Positions 49,593-58,051 of a stretch of DNA of 64,000 nucleotides are shown here, one piece after another. How positions within the stretch are numbered: position 1 is the stretch's first letter; the number at the start of each line of letters is the position of its first letter. The stretch comes from Microbacterium atlanticum. GTDB taxonomy: Bacteria > Actinomycetota > Actinomycetes > Actinomycetales > Microbacteriaceae. The translations under genes were made by a program, and so were the position numbers. The stretch lies in NCBI RefSeq assembly GCF_015277815.1, contig NZ_CP063813.1, positions 3,410,001-3,474,000 on the forward strand, given 5' to 3'. Below the pieces are notes generated by a model that made no database searches, was not told the origin of the DNA, and worked only from the letters and a program-made list of their open reading frames with translations.

Positions 49593-50783
49593 TCAGCTGC
49601 CGGTGGGCGTCCAGGCGCTGCCGTTGCCGGAGCTGCGCTCGACCGCCTCGAGGACGCGCTGGATGTGCAGGCCGTCCGCGAACGACGGCTCGGGCTGCGT
49701 GCCGGCGGCGATCGCCTGGACGAGGTCGGCGACCTGGTGGCTGAAGCCGTGCTCGTAGCCCAGCATGTGCCCGGTCGGCCACCACGGCGCCAGGTAGGGA
49801 TGATCGTGCTCCGTCACGAGGATCCGGCGGAACCCCTGCTCGGTGTCGGGAAGGGTCGCGTCGTAGAAGCCGAGCTCGTTCATGTTCTCGAGGTCGAACG
49901 AGACGGCGCCGAGCGACCCGGCCACCTCGACGCGCAGCGCGTTCTTGCGGCCGGTGCGGAAACGCGTGGCCTCGAACGACGCCAGCGCGCCGGACGAAAG
50001 GCGGCCGGTGAACAGCGCCAGGTCGTCCACGGTGACCGCGCCGCGCTCCTGCCGCGCCGTGCCCGACAGCCCGACCCCCTCGCCGAGCAGCGGCCGCTCG
50101 CTCACGATCGTCTCGAGGATGCCCGAGACCGTCTCGACGCGCTGCCCCGTGATGTACTCGGTCAGATCGATCGCGTGCGCGCCGATGTCGCCCAGTGATC
50201 CGGATCCCGCGCGCTCCTTCTGCAGGCGCCACGTCAGCGGCGCCTCGGCGTCCATCAGCCAGTCCTGCAGGTATTCCGCGCGCACCTGGCGGACCTCGCC
50301 GATCCGGCCGGCGGCGACGAGGTCGCGGGCGAACGTCGCCGCCGGCACGCGACGGTAGGTGAAGCCCACCATCGAGCGGATGCCGCGGGCCGACGCCCGC
50401 TCGGCAGCCTCGGTCATCGCCTCGGCCTCGGCCACGGTGTTGGCCAGCGGCTTCTCGCACAGGACGTGCTTGCCGGCCTCGAGGGCGGCGATCGCGATCT
50501 CGGCGTGCGTGTCGCCCGGCGTGACGATGTCGACCAGATCGATGTCGTCGCGGCCGATCACCTCGCGCCAGTCGGTCGCGCTCTCGCGCCACCCCCACTT
50601 GTCCGCGGCGGCGGCCACCCCCGCCTGATCGCGGCCGACGACGACGTCCATGGACGGCGACAGGGGCAGATCGAAGAATCGCGGGGCGACGCGCCATCCC
50701 TGCGAGTGCGCGGCCCCCATGAAGCCGTAGCCGATCATGGCGACGCGCAGCTGACGGGCATTCGCGGTGTGGTCGGTGGTCAA
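49593..50783 (-). CDS. Gfo/Idh/MocA family oxidoreductase
   Basis: A 396-residue enzyme with LRVAMIGYGFMGAAHSQGW at the N-terminus, VDIVTPGDTHAEIAIAALEAGKHVLCEKPLANTVAEA, and the conserved GSLGDIGAHAIDLTEYITG. It is nearly identical in long blocks to the protein at 59121-60347. In bacterial glycoside use such enzymes interconvert hydroxy and keto sugars, often at C3. The gene lies directly after the sugar-binding protein gene on the same strand, separated by a strong hairpin. Confidence 0.9.
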   Translation of the reverse strand: MTTDHTANARQLRVAMIGYGFMGAAHSQGWRVAPRFFDLPLSPSMDVVVGRDQAGVAAAADKWGWRESATDWREVIGRDDIDLVDIVTPGDTHAEIAIAALEAGKHVLCEKPLANTVAEAEAMTEAAERASARGIRSMVGFTYRRVPAATFARDLVAAGRIGEVRQVRAEYLQDWLMDAEAPLTWRLQKERAGSGSLGDIGAHAIDLTEYITGQRVETVSGILETIVSERPLLGEGVGLSGTARQERGAVTVDDLALFTGRLSSGALASFEATRFRTGRKNALRVEVAGSLGAVSFDLENMNELGFYDATLPDTEQGFRRILVTEHDHPYLAPWWPTGHMLGYEHGFSHQVADLVQAIAAGTQPEPSFADGLHIQRVLEAVERSSGNGSAWTPTGS

Positions 50784-50808
50784 GGCGCTTCCCCCTCGGG
50801 AGTCGGTC

Positions 50809-50839
50809 GTGGGCGCCCGCCGCTTCGGCGGGCGCCCAC
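50809..50839 (-). terminator. hairpin after the sugar-binding protein gene
   Basis: Perfect 14-bp arms (GTGGGCGCCCGCCG and its complement) with a 3-base loop, ten bases after the stop codon at 50850. It should end or reduce transcription before the Gfo/Idh gene. Confidence 0.7.
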
Positions 50840-50849
50840 GGTGGCGGAC

Positions 50850-51890
50850 TTACTCGAACGACAGGTCGATGTACTGGTCGACGTTGTCCTTCGTGACGAC
50901 GGGCGCGTCGAGGACCACCCGGTTGGGGATGCTCGGCGTGATGAGGTCGCCCATGGTCTTGCTCTGCGCGATGAGACGGGCGAGCGCGACGCCGTCGGCG
51001 GCCTGGGTCGACGGGTAGATGACCGTCGCCTTAAGCACCGTGTCGTCGGCCTCGATGGCCTCCATCGCGCTGCGGCTGCCCGCGCCGCCCATCATGAAGA
51101 ACTCGTCGCGGCCTGCCGAGTCGATGGCCGCGAGCACGCCGATGCCCTGGTCGTCGTCGTGGTTCCAGATGGCGTCGATCTGCGGGTTCGCCGCGAGGAG
51201 CTGAGAGGCCGCGGCCTCGCCGCCGGCGACGGTGAAGTCGGCGGCCACGCGGGCGTTCACCTCGAGACCGCAGTCCTCCAGCGCGTCGGCGAAGCCCTGC
51301 GAGCGGTCCTGGGTGAGCGGCAGCGAGTCGATGCCGGCGATCTCGGCGACGAAGCCCTCGCCACCGAGCTGCTCGCAGATGTACGTGCCGGCACTGACTC
51401 CCATGCCGTAGTTGTCGCCGAGGATGGTGGTGCGCGCGGCGAACGGGCTCGAGAACTCGCGGTCGACGTTGATGACCGGGACGCCTGCCTCCATCGCCGC
51501 GATCGCGGCCTCGGTGAGGGCCGCACCGTCGGTCGGCAGCAGCACGATGGCGTCGACGCCGTCGTTGACGAAGGTCTCGACGGCGGCGATCTGGGCGATC
51601 GGGTCGTTGGTGCCCTCGGCGACGCGGAGCTCGACGTCGTCGAAGCTGTCGGCGGCCGCCTGCGCACCGGAGTTGATGGCGCCCAGCCAGCCGTGGTCGG
51701 CGGCGGGGCCCGAGAAGCCGATGACGACCGTGTCGCCGGTCTCGGCGTTCTCCTCCGACGTCGTCCCCTGGTCGGTGACGTCGTCCTCGTCGGCGCCGGT
51801 GCCGGTGCAGCCGGCCAAGAGCCCGATCGCCGCCACGACGGCGGTTCCCGTCAGCAGCAGCCGTGTGCGCGCCTTCAGGTGTGAGCGCAT
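50850..51890 (-). CDS. sugar ABC transporter substrate-binding lipoprotein (RbsB-like)
   Basis: A 346-residue receptor of the periplasmic-binding/LacI fold. The signal peptide ends in the lipobox LAGC (Cys28), then an acidic linker. VVIGFSGPAADHGWLGAINSGAQAAADSF, VDAIVLLPTDGAALTEAAIAAMEAGVPVINVDREF and the Asp-rich AIWNHDDDQGIGVLAAI are typical of ribose/xylose/inositol binders. GGAGGAAAG precedes the ATG. It is divergent from the ATPase-permease genes that complete the importer. Confidence 0.92.
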   Translation of the reverse strand: MRSHLKARTRLLLTGTAVVAAIGLLAGCTGTGADEDDVTDQGTTSEENAETGDTVVIGFSGPAADHGWLGAINSGAQAAADSFDDVELRVAEGTNDPIAQIAAVETFVNDGVDAIVLLPTDGAALTEAAIAAMEAGVPVINVDREFSSPFAARTTILGDNYGMGVSAGTYICEQLGGEGFVAEIAGIDSLPLTQDRSQGFADALEDCGLEVNARVAADFTVAGGEAAASQLLAANPQIDAIWNHDDDQGIGVLAAIDSAGRDEFFMMGGAGSRSAMEAIEADDTVLKATVIYPSTQAADGVALARLIAQSKTMGDLITPSIPNRVVLDAPVVTKDNVDQYIDLSFE

Positions 51891-52134
51891 TCTTTCCTCC
51901 TTGAAATGTGATGCAGTGCGGCAGCGCACGGCGAGCTCGGGAGCAACGGTGCACGATCCCCACCCGTCCACGCTGACGGCATCACGGTAGCAGGCGCCGC
52001 GCTTCGGCGACACCTTTTGCATTAGTTGCGGCATAAGCAATTTGCGAAACTTCCGCTGTGGTTGCGCGAAAACGCGAGCGTTCACCCGCTCATCGCGGCC
52101 CGACACTGCCGTCGACGCCCGCGGGCGCTCATGT

Positions 52135-52140
52135 TATGTT
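52135..52140 (+). promoter_or_regulatory. -10 box (TATGTT) of the sugar ABC ATPase gene
   Basis: TATGTT ends six bases before GTG 52147, which supports that start and a leaderless mRNA. The rest of the 256-bp gap between the two divergent ABC genes (51891-52146) holds no gene; an AT-richer stretch with TTGC/GCAA elements at 52017-52045 may be an operator. Confidence 0.5.
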
Positions 52141-52146
52141 CATGCC

Positions 52147-53667
52147 GTGATCAAAGACGACCATGGATCGGCGTTACTCGTCGTCGAAGGCGTGACGAAG
52201 TCCTTCGCGGGCGTCAAGGCGCTGCGCGGCGTCGACCTCGACGTGCGCGCGGGCGAGGTGCACTGCGTCCTGGGCCAGAACGGCGCCGGCAAGTCGACGC
52301 TCATCAAGACACTCGCAGGGGTCCACGCCCCGGACGAGGGCACGATCTCGTGGCTCGGCGAGCGGGTCGTGATCCCCAACCCGGAGTCGGCGATCGAGCT
52401 GGGCATCGCCACGATGTACCAAGAGCTCGACGTCGTCGACGGACTCACGATCGCCGAGAACATCTTCCTCGGCCACGAGCTCTCGCGCGGCGGGTTCACG
52501 AAGCGATCCGAAGCGGCCAGGCAGACGCGCGAGCTGCTGCGGCGACTCGGACACGCCAACCTCTCGCCGCACACCGAGGTCGGCTCGCTGAGCGCGGCCA
52601 ACAAGCAGATCGTGAGCATGGCGCGCGCGCTGTCGCACGACATCAAGCTCATCATCATGGACGAGCCCTCGGCCGTCCTGGACACCGAAGAGGTGAAGAA
52701 CCTCTTCCACGTCGTCCGGGAGCTGACCGCCTCGGGCATCGCCGTCGTCTACATCACGCATCGCCTGGAGGAGATCCGCCAGATCGGCGATCGCATCACG
52801 GTGCTCAAGGACGGCCGCTCGATGGCCAGCGGCATCCCCGTCTCGGGCACGCCGACCGCAGAGCTCATCAAGCTGATGACCGGGCGGGAGGTCGCGAACG
52901 TCTTCCCTGCCCCCGTCCCGGTGCCGGCCGACGCCCCCGTCGTGCTGGAGGTGCAGGACCTGGCGCTGGCCGGCGTCTTCGAAGACGTGTCTTTCTCGGT
53001 GCGTGCCGGAGAGATCGTGGGGCTGGCGGGGCTGGTCGGATCGGGACGCTCGGAGATCCTCGAGACCATCTACGGAGCGCGTCGCTCGACGCACGGAACG
53101 GTGAAGGTCGCCGGCGACGAGCTGCGCCGCGGGTCGGTGGTCGCGGCGGTGAATGCCGGGATCGGCCTCTCGCCGGAGGAGCGCAAGAGCCAGGGGCTCG
53201 TCCTCGACGAGCCGATCTACTTCAACGTCACGCTCGCATCGGTGTCCCGGTTCGCGCGGGCCGGATTCCTCGACGAGCGCGGCGCACGGGCGGCCGCCCG
53301 AGCCCAGATCGAATCTCTCGAGCTGCGTCCCGCCGACCCCGACCGCGCGACGATCACGCTGTCCGGCGGCAACCAGCAGAAGATCCTTCTCGCGCGCTGG
53401 CTCGTGCACGGCACCAAGGTGCTGCTGCTGGACGAGCCGACTCGCGGCGTCGACGTCGGCGCGCGCGCCGAGATCTATGCGCTCATCCGCGAGCTCGCCG
53501 CTGCAGGGAACGCCATCGTCGTGGTCTCGAGCGAGATCGAGGAGGTGCTCGGCCTCGCCGACACCGTCCTCGTCATCGCCGACGGCCGCATCCTCGAAAC
53601 CCGCCCCGCCTCCCAGATCGACGAGCACGGTGTGCTCGACCTCGTCATGAAAGGAACCGCCGCGTGA
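52147..53667 (+). CDS. sugar ABC transporter ATP-binding protein, double ATPase (RbsA/MglA-like)
   Basis: A 506-residue protein with two ABC domains in tandem, as in all monosaccharide importers of this class. The first has GQNGAGKST, LSAANKQIVSMARAL and LIIMDEPSAVLD; the second has GLVGSGRSE in place of a full Walker A, LSGGNQQKILLARWL and LLLLDEPTRGVD. GTG 52147 is chosen because it gives the normal N-terminus (ALLVVEGVTKSFAGVKALRGVDL) and lies at leaderless distance from TATGTT. It overlaps the permease gene. Confidence 0.92.
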   Translation: MIKDDHGSALLVVEGVTKSFAGVKALRGVDLDVRAGEVHCVLGQNGAGKSTLIKTLAGVHAPDEGTISWLGERVVIPNPESAIELGIATMYQELDVVDGLTIAENIFLGHELSRGGFTKRSEAARQTRELLRRLGHANLSPHTEVGSLSAANKQIVSMARALSHDIKLIIMDEPSAVLDTEEVKNLFHVVRELTASGIAVVYITHRLEEIRQIGDRITVLKDGRSMASGIPVSGTPTAELIKLMTGREVANVFPAPVPVPADAPVVLEVQDLALAGVFEDVSFSVRAGEIVGLAGLVGSGRSEILETIYGARRSTHGTVKVAGDELRRGSVVAAVNAGIGLSPEERKSQGLVLDEPIYFNVTLASVSRFARAGFLDERGARAAARAQIESLELRPADPDRATITLSGGNQQKILLARWLVHGTKVLLLDEPTRGVDVGARAEIYALIRELAAAGNAIVVVSSEIEEVLGLADTVLVIADGRILETRPASQIDEHGVLDLVMKGTAA

Positions 53668-54725
53668 GCGAGCAGACCACCGGGACCGCAGGAGTCCCCA
53701 CCGCCAGCGAGGCGCCGCCGCCCGCGGGCGATCCGGAAACCAGTCGCCGATCCGGTGTCCGCGGCGTGCTCTCGGGCTCGGTCGGACGCAACCTCGGCCT
53801 CGTCGTCGCCCTGCTGCTCCTCGTCATCGTCGGAGCGGTCACGGCACCCGACACCTTCCTGAGCGTGAGCAACACGCTCACGATCCTCCGCCAGGCCTCG
53901 ATCCTCGGGGTCGTCGCCATCGGCATGACCCTCGTCATCACGGCGGGCGGCATCGACCTGTCGGTCGGCTCGGTGCTGGGCCTCGCGTCGGTCGTCGCGA
54001 CACTGGCGGCCATCCAGGACCTCGCCGACCAGATCCACTGGGTGCTGATGATCGTGATCGCGCTGCTCGTCGGCGTCGCGGCGGGGCTGATCAACGGCAT
54101 CGTGATCGCGTACGGCAAGGTCGTCGCCTTCATGGCGACGCTCGCCATGCTGATCGCGGCGCGCGGACTCGCCGAGGTGCTGGCCGAGCGTCGCACGCTC
54201 CAGGTGCGGGACCGCGACTTCATCCAGTTCCTGAACCTCGACATCATCGGCGTCGACATCCTCATCTGGATCTTCGCCATCGTCGCCGCCATCGGCTGGG
54301 TCGTGCTCAACCGCACCACCTTCGGCCGCCGCACCGTCGCGATCGGCGGCAACCGCGAGGCCGCTCGCCTGGCCGGCATCGACGTCAAGCGGCACACCAT
54401 GTGGCTCTACGCGATCTCGGGGCTGTGCGCCGGCATCGCCGCGATCATGTACCTCGGGCGCACGACGGCCGGCACCTCGACGCACGGCACTCTCCTCGAG
54501 CTCGACGCGATCGCGGCGGTCGTCGTCGGCGGCACCCTCCTCGTCGGCGGCCGCGGGACCATCACGGGCACCGTGTTCGGCGTCCTCATCTTCACGACGC
54601 TGACGAACGTGTTCGTGCAGAACAACCTGAACTCCTCGATCCAGGCCGTCGTCAAGGGCGTCATCATCGTGATCGCGGTGCTGCTGCAGCAGCGCTTCGC
54701 CAGGCCGACGGGTCGCGCCACGTGA
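53664..54725 (+). CDS. sugar ABC transporter permease (RbsC-like)
   Basis: A 353-residue inner-membrane permease. A polar N-terminal tail of about 35 residues is followed by 8-10 helices, with the family signatures GMTLVITAGGIDLSVGSVLGL and the C-terminal GRGTITGTVFGVLIF. GTG 53664 overlaps the ATPase stop (GTGA), with AAAGGAA upstream. With the RbsB-like lipoprotein and the double ATPase it forms a complete importer, perhaps for the sugar moiety or for an intact C-glycoside. Confidence 0.92.
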   Translation: MSEQTTGTAGVPTASEAPPPAGDPETSRRSGVRGVLSGSVGRNLGLVVALLLLVIVGAVTAPDTFLSVSNTLTILRQASILGVVAIGMTLVITAGGIDLSVGSVLGLASVVATLAAIQDLADQIHWVLMIVIALLVGVAAGLINGIVIAYGKVVAFMATLAMLIAARGLAEVLAERRTLQVRDRDFIQFLNLDIIGVDILIWIFAIVAAIGWVVLNRTTFGRRTVAIGGNREAARLAGIDVKRHTMWLYAISGLCAGIAAIMYLGRTTAGTSTHGTLLELDAIAAVVVGGTLLVGGRGTITGTVFGVLIFTTLTNVFVQNNLNSSIQAVVKGVIIVIAVLLQQRFARPTGRAT

Positions 54726-54805
54726 GCACTGCGGCCGTGGCCGCGGCGGGGCATCCGTCGACCGGGCACGCGGCCGCTCGATCCCTGCAACCGATGGACT
54801 GAGTC

Positions 54806-55990
54806 GTGGTCACTGTCTCCCCTGAACCGGCGACCGCCGGCACCGGCGCGATGGAGCTGTTCCAGCTGCTGCGCGACGGCGTGCCCCGCACGCGCGCTCA
54901 GCTGGCGAAGTCGACGGGGCTGGCCCGGTCGACCATCGCGGCGCGGGTCGACGAGCTGATGAAGATGGGCCTCATCATGCCGGTGGCGGATGCCGCCTCC
55001 ACCGGCGGCCGGCCTCCCTCGCAGTTCGCGCTCAACCCGAGTGCGCGGGTCGTGCTGGCCGTCGACGTCGGGGCGTCGCACGCCACCGTCGCGGTGATGG
55101 ACCTGACGGGGGCGATCCTCGCCTCCCGCACGGAACCCCTCGCGGTCGCCGAGGGCCCCGAGACCGTCCTGTCCTGGGTGGTGGAGGCGGCCCGCGACGT
55201 GCTCCCGGAGGCGGGGCGCGACATCCGCTCCCTCGTCGCGATCGGGATCGGCGTGCCCGGCCCGGTCGAGCACTCGACGGGGCAGCCGGTGAACCCGCCG
55301 ATCATGCCCGGCTGGAACCGGTTCGACGTTCCCGGCTGGGTGCAGCAGCACCTGCAGGTGCCGGTGCTCGTCGACAACGACGTCAACATCATGGCGCTCG
55401 GCGAGCGCGCCGCGGCGTGGCCGGCCACCGAGCATCTGATGTTCGTCAAGGTCGCCACCGGCATCGGCGCGGGCGTCATCGCGGGCGGCGAGCTGCAGCG
55501 CGGAGCGCAGGGCGTCGCCGGCGACATCGGCCACGTCCGCGTCGCGCGCGGCTCGTCGGTCCCGTGCCACTGCGGCAACCAGGGGTGCCTCGAGGCGATC
55601 GCATCCGGACCCGCCATCGCCCGCGCGCTGAGGTCCCAGGGGGTCGCCGCCGACAGCGGCGACGACGTGGTGGCGCTGGTGCAGCGTGGCAACCTCGACG
55701 CGATCCAGGCGGTGCGACAGGCCGGACGCGACATCGGCGAGGTGCTGACGGCGTGCGTCAGCCTCATCAACCCGTCCGTCATCGCCATCGGCGGCTCGAT
55801 GTCGCGTGTCGGGGAGCACCTCATCGCGGGCGTGCGGGAGGTGGTCTACACGCGGTCGATGCCGCTGGCGACCGAGCACCTCGCCATCGTGCCGTCCACC
55901 GCGGCCGAGGACGCGGCGGTGATGGGGGCGGGGATGCTGGCCATCGAGCACGCCCTGTCGCCCGAGGCGTTCCACTCGCTCGCCGGCTGA
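54806..55990 (+). CDS. ROK family transcriptional regulator
   Basis: A 394-residue ROK protein with HTH at about 15-65 (RTRAQLAKSTGLARSTIAARVDELMKMGLI), IGIGVPGPVEHSTG, VDNDVN, ATGIGAGVI, and the zinc cluster CHCGNQGCLEA. GTG at 54806 is the annotated start; ATG 54851 is an alternative. It follows the sugar ABC genes by 80 bp on the same strand, so it probably responds to the imported sugar. It is a clear relative of the ROK protein at 46689. Confidence 0.88.
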   Translation: MVTVSPEPATAGTGAMELFQLLRDGVPRTRAQLAKSTGLARSTIAARVDELMKMGLIMPVADAASTGGRPPSQFALNPSARVVLAVDVGASHATVAVMDLTGAILASRTEPLAVAEGPETVLSWVVEAARDVLPEAGRDIRSLVAIGIGVPGPVEHSTGQPVNPPIMPGWNRFDVPGWVQQHLQVPVLVDNDVNIMALGERAAAWPATEHLMFVKVATGIGAGVIAGGELQRGAQGVAGDIGHVRVARGSSVPCHCGNQGCLEAIASGPAIARALRSQGVAADSGDDVVALVQRGNLDAIQAVRQAGRDIGEVLTACVSLINPSVIAIGGSMSRVGEHLIAGVREVVYTRSMPLATEHLAIVPSTAAEDAAVMGAGMLAIEHALSPEAFHSLAG

Positions 55991-56012
55991 GCGCTCGTCC
56001 CGAGCGGCGACG

Positions 56013-56096
56013 CGCCACAACGACGGAGATCACCGCTTCGCCGGGCGGTCGCGGCCCTTCGGCTCCGACTTCGTGGAGATCTCCGACATCGTGGCG
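56013..56096. terminator. imperfect inverted repeat between convergent genes
   Basis: Left arm CGCCACAACGACGGAGAT (56013-56030) matches the complement of 56079-56096 at 13 of 18 positions. The left arm also resembles the element at 49499 (CGCCACAACG, CGG, GATC). It separates the ROK and Gfo/Idh genes, which converge. Confidence 0.55.
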
Positions 56097-56113
56097 GAGG
56101 CGGAGGGCGGGCC

Positions 56114-57106
56114 TCAGCGGGGCTCGAGGCCCGCGGCGCGGTAGATGTCGTCCACGACGCGCATCGTGCCGACGCCGCGCTCGGCGTCGAGGATGCTCGC
56201 AGAGCCGTCCGCGAGCACGGCGACGAGGTGCTCCAGCTGTCGCGCGTAGCTGTTCTCACCCTCGGCGGCCTTCTCCACCACGAGGACGTCGTCCCCCGCG
56301 GTCACGTGCAGCGTCGCGCCCCACTGCGGCACGATGACGCTCGTGGCTTCCAGACGGGCGTCCGACCCCTCCACCACGAGCGACATGGCGCCCTTGTCGT
56401 CGCCGATGAACGACGAGCGCACGCGCGCCGGAGCGCCCGACGGCAGCCGCAGCACAGCGTCGGTCTGCAGGTCGATCCGCGGGTCGTCCTCGTAGAGCAC
56501 CGACTCGGCCGACTCGACGACGGGCTCGCCCCAAGCGGCGCGGATGAGGTCGACCGCGTAGCATCCGACGTCCATGACGGCCCCGCCGGCCAGGTCGCCG
56601 TCGAGGCGGATGTTTCCCGGCTTCACGACGAAGTGGGGGATGCTGAAATCGACGTCCACGCGCTCGACCTCGCCGAGCACGCCCGACGCGATCATCTCGA
56701 GCAGACGCCGCGTGAAGCCGTGCAGCCGGTAGTGGAAGCCGACGAACGCCCGCCGGTCCGCTGCTGCGGCGGCCTCGGCGATGGCGGACGCGGTCGTGCC
56801 GTTGGCCGACAGCGGCTTCTCGCACAGCACGTGCTTCCCCGCCTGCAGCGCGCGGATCCCCCACTCGGCGTGCGTGATCGGCGGGAGTGCGAGGTAGACG
56901 AGATCGATCCCCGGGTCGGAGAGGATCGCCTCGTAGTCGCCGTGCGTGGGCAGCTTCAGCCGCTCGGCGAAGGCGCGGGCGCGCTCCGGGTCCCGCGCCC
57001 CGATCGCGACGACGCGGACGCCTGCGGCGTCGCGGGCGGGCTCCACCATCGCCCGCTCCGCGATGCCACCGGCACCCAGGATCCCGATCCGCAGCTCCGG
57101 CGTCAT
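56114..57106 (-). CDS. Gfo/Idh/MocA family oxidoreductase
   Basis: A 330-residue enzyme of a different branch from those at 49593 and 59121. GILGAGGIAERAMVEPA at the N-terminus, DLVYLALPPITHAEWGIRALQAGKHVLCEKPLSANG, and GGAVMDVGCYAVDLIRAAWG are typical of sugar dehydrogenases in this superfamily. It is the third gene of a probable SPI-ThuA-Gfo operon, three bases after the ThuA gene. A keto-sugar substrate fits the context. Confidence 0.88.
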   Translation of the reverse strand: MTPELRIGILGAGGIAERAMVEPARDAAGVRVVAIGARDPERARAFAERLKLPTHGDYEAILSDPGIDLVYLALPPITHAEWGIRALQAGKHVLCEKPLSANGTTASAIAEAAAAADRRAFVGFHYRLHGFTRRLLEMIASGVLGEVERVDVDFSIPHFVVKPGNIRLDGDLAGGAVMDVGCYAVDLIRAAWGEPVVESAESVLYEDDPRIDLQTDAVLRLPSGAPARVRSSFIGDDKGAMSLVVEGSDARLEATSVIVPQWGATLHVTAGDDVLVVEKAAEGENSYARQLEHLVAVLADGSASILDAERGVGTMRVVDDIYRAAGLEPR

Positions 57107-57109
57107 CCC

Positions 57110-57982
57110 TCAGCCCTCGCGGTTGTAGTACGGCCAGGGCAGGAACCGCCGCTCGCCGCGGCGGTCGGGGCCCTGAAGGGTCACCTCGCCGGTGGCGGCC
57201 CACTCGACGCCGCGCGGGAACATGCGGATGAACTCGATGCGGCGGAAGGTGTCGATGTCATGGCCGATCGTGATGGTGAACGAGCGGCCCGCGCCGTACT
57301 CGTTGATCCACGCGATGGGCTGGTCGGTGTTCATGCCGTTGAGCTGGGAGATCCCGCCCTCGGGGATCTCGACCGGGTAGTGCGACATCGGCCACACGGG
57401 CGCCTTCTCGTAGGCCTCGAGGTCATCGAAGGTGGTGAGCAGCACCTGCGCCCCCTCGTAGAGGTCGACCCCCGTGAGGATGTCGTCGCCGGTCACCGTC
57501 CAGCGGGCACTGATGCCCTCGGTGATGGGATGCCGCGGCTCGGCGGTGTCCAGCTGCGCCTCGCCCCACGGGCGGGGGCGAAGCCCGGTCTCGTACGCGC
57601 TCAGCTTCGCCCCGCGCATGATGTTGTATTCCTCGGGGTAGCCCCAGCGATCCTCCTGCGCGGCGGAGCCGTGGAACCACACGATGCCCTTGCCGTCGTC
57701 GTGCACGAACTTGAGGATCGCGGCATCCGTCTCGGCTCCGAACCCGACCGCCTTGTCGAAGAAGCCGTCGCGACCCTCGAACACGACGATGAGCACGTCG
57801 TACTTGTGGATGATGTCGGCGCCGAGGCCGCGCGGGTCCTCGACGACCCGCACCTTGAAGCGCCCGGTGTCTTCGAGCAGCGTCGTGATCCACTGGTTGT
57901 GCAGGCGGAAGCTGCGGTGCTCGTTGTCGTGCTCCCGGGTCATGTGCCCGGACAGGATCAGCACGTTCAGCACATCCGTCAT
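57110..57982 (-). CDS. ThuA-like domain protein
   Basis: A 290-residue class I glutamine amidotransferase-like (ThuA) protein. It has LNVLILSGHMTREHDN at the start, DVLIVVFEGRDGF, GIVWFHGSAAQ, and RSFTITIGHDIDTFRRIEF near the end. ThuA proteins take part in disaccharide and keto-sugar use (trehalose/sucrose via 3-keto forms) in rhizobia, but the exact reaction is unsettled. Its place between a sugar isomerase and a Gfo/Idh gene supports a 3-keto-sugar role. Confidence 0.85.
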   Translation of the reverse strand: MTDVLNVLILSGHMTREHDNEHRSFRLHNQWITTLLEDTGRFKVRVVEDPRGLGADIIHKYDVLIVVFEGRDGFFDKAVGFGAETDAAILKFVHDDGKGIVWFHGSAAQEDRWGYPEEYNIMRGAKLSAYETGLRPRPWGEAQLDTAEPRHPITEGISARWTVTGDDILTGVDLYEGAQVLLTTFDDLEAYEKAPVWPMSHYPVEIPEGGISQLNGMNTDQPIAWINEYGAGRSFTITIGHDIDTFRRIEFIRMFPRGVEWAATGEVTLQGPDRRGERRFLPWPYYNREG

Positions 57983-58012
57983 GGTCGGGTTCCTCTCGCA
58001 TCCGGGCACGCC

Positions 58013-58039
58013 GAACACCGGCCGTGTCGGCCGGTGTTC
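58013..58039 (-). terminator. hairpin between isomerase and ThuA genes
   Basis: GAACACCGGCC, a 5-base loop and its perfect complement (11-bp arms) lie 12 bases after the isomerase stop codon. Partial termination or mRNA processing is likely, since the ThuA gene follows in the same direction. Confidence 0.6.
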
Positions 58040-58051
58040 AGCGGTCCCGCG

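Noticed and set aside
52042..52146. N-terminal extension of the sugar ABC ATPase (start at 52042)
   Set aside because: The extra 35 residues have no family similarity, and TATGTT at 52135 with GTG 52147 explains the start better.
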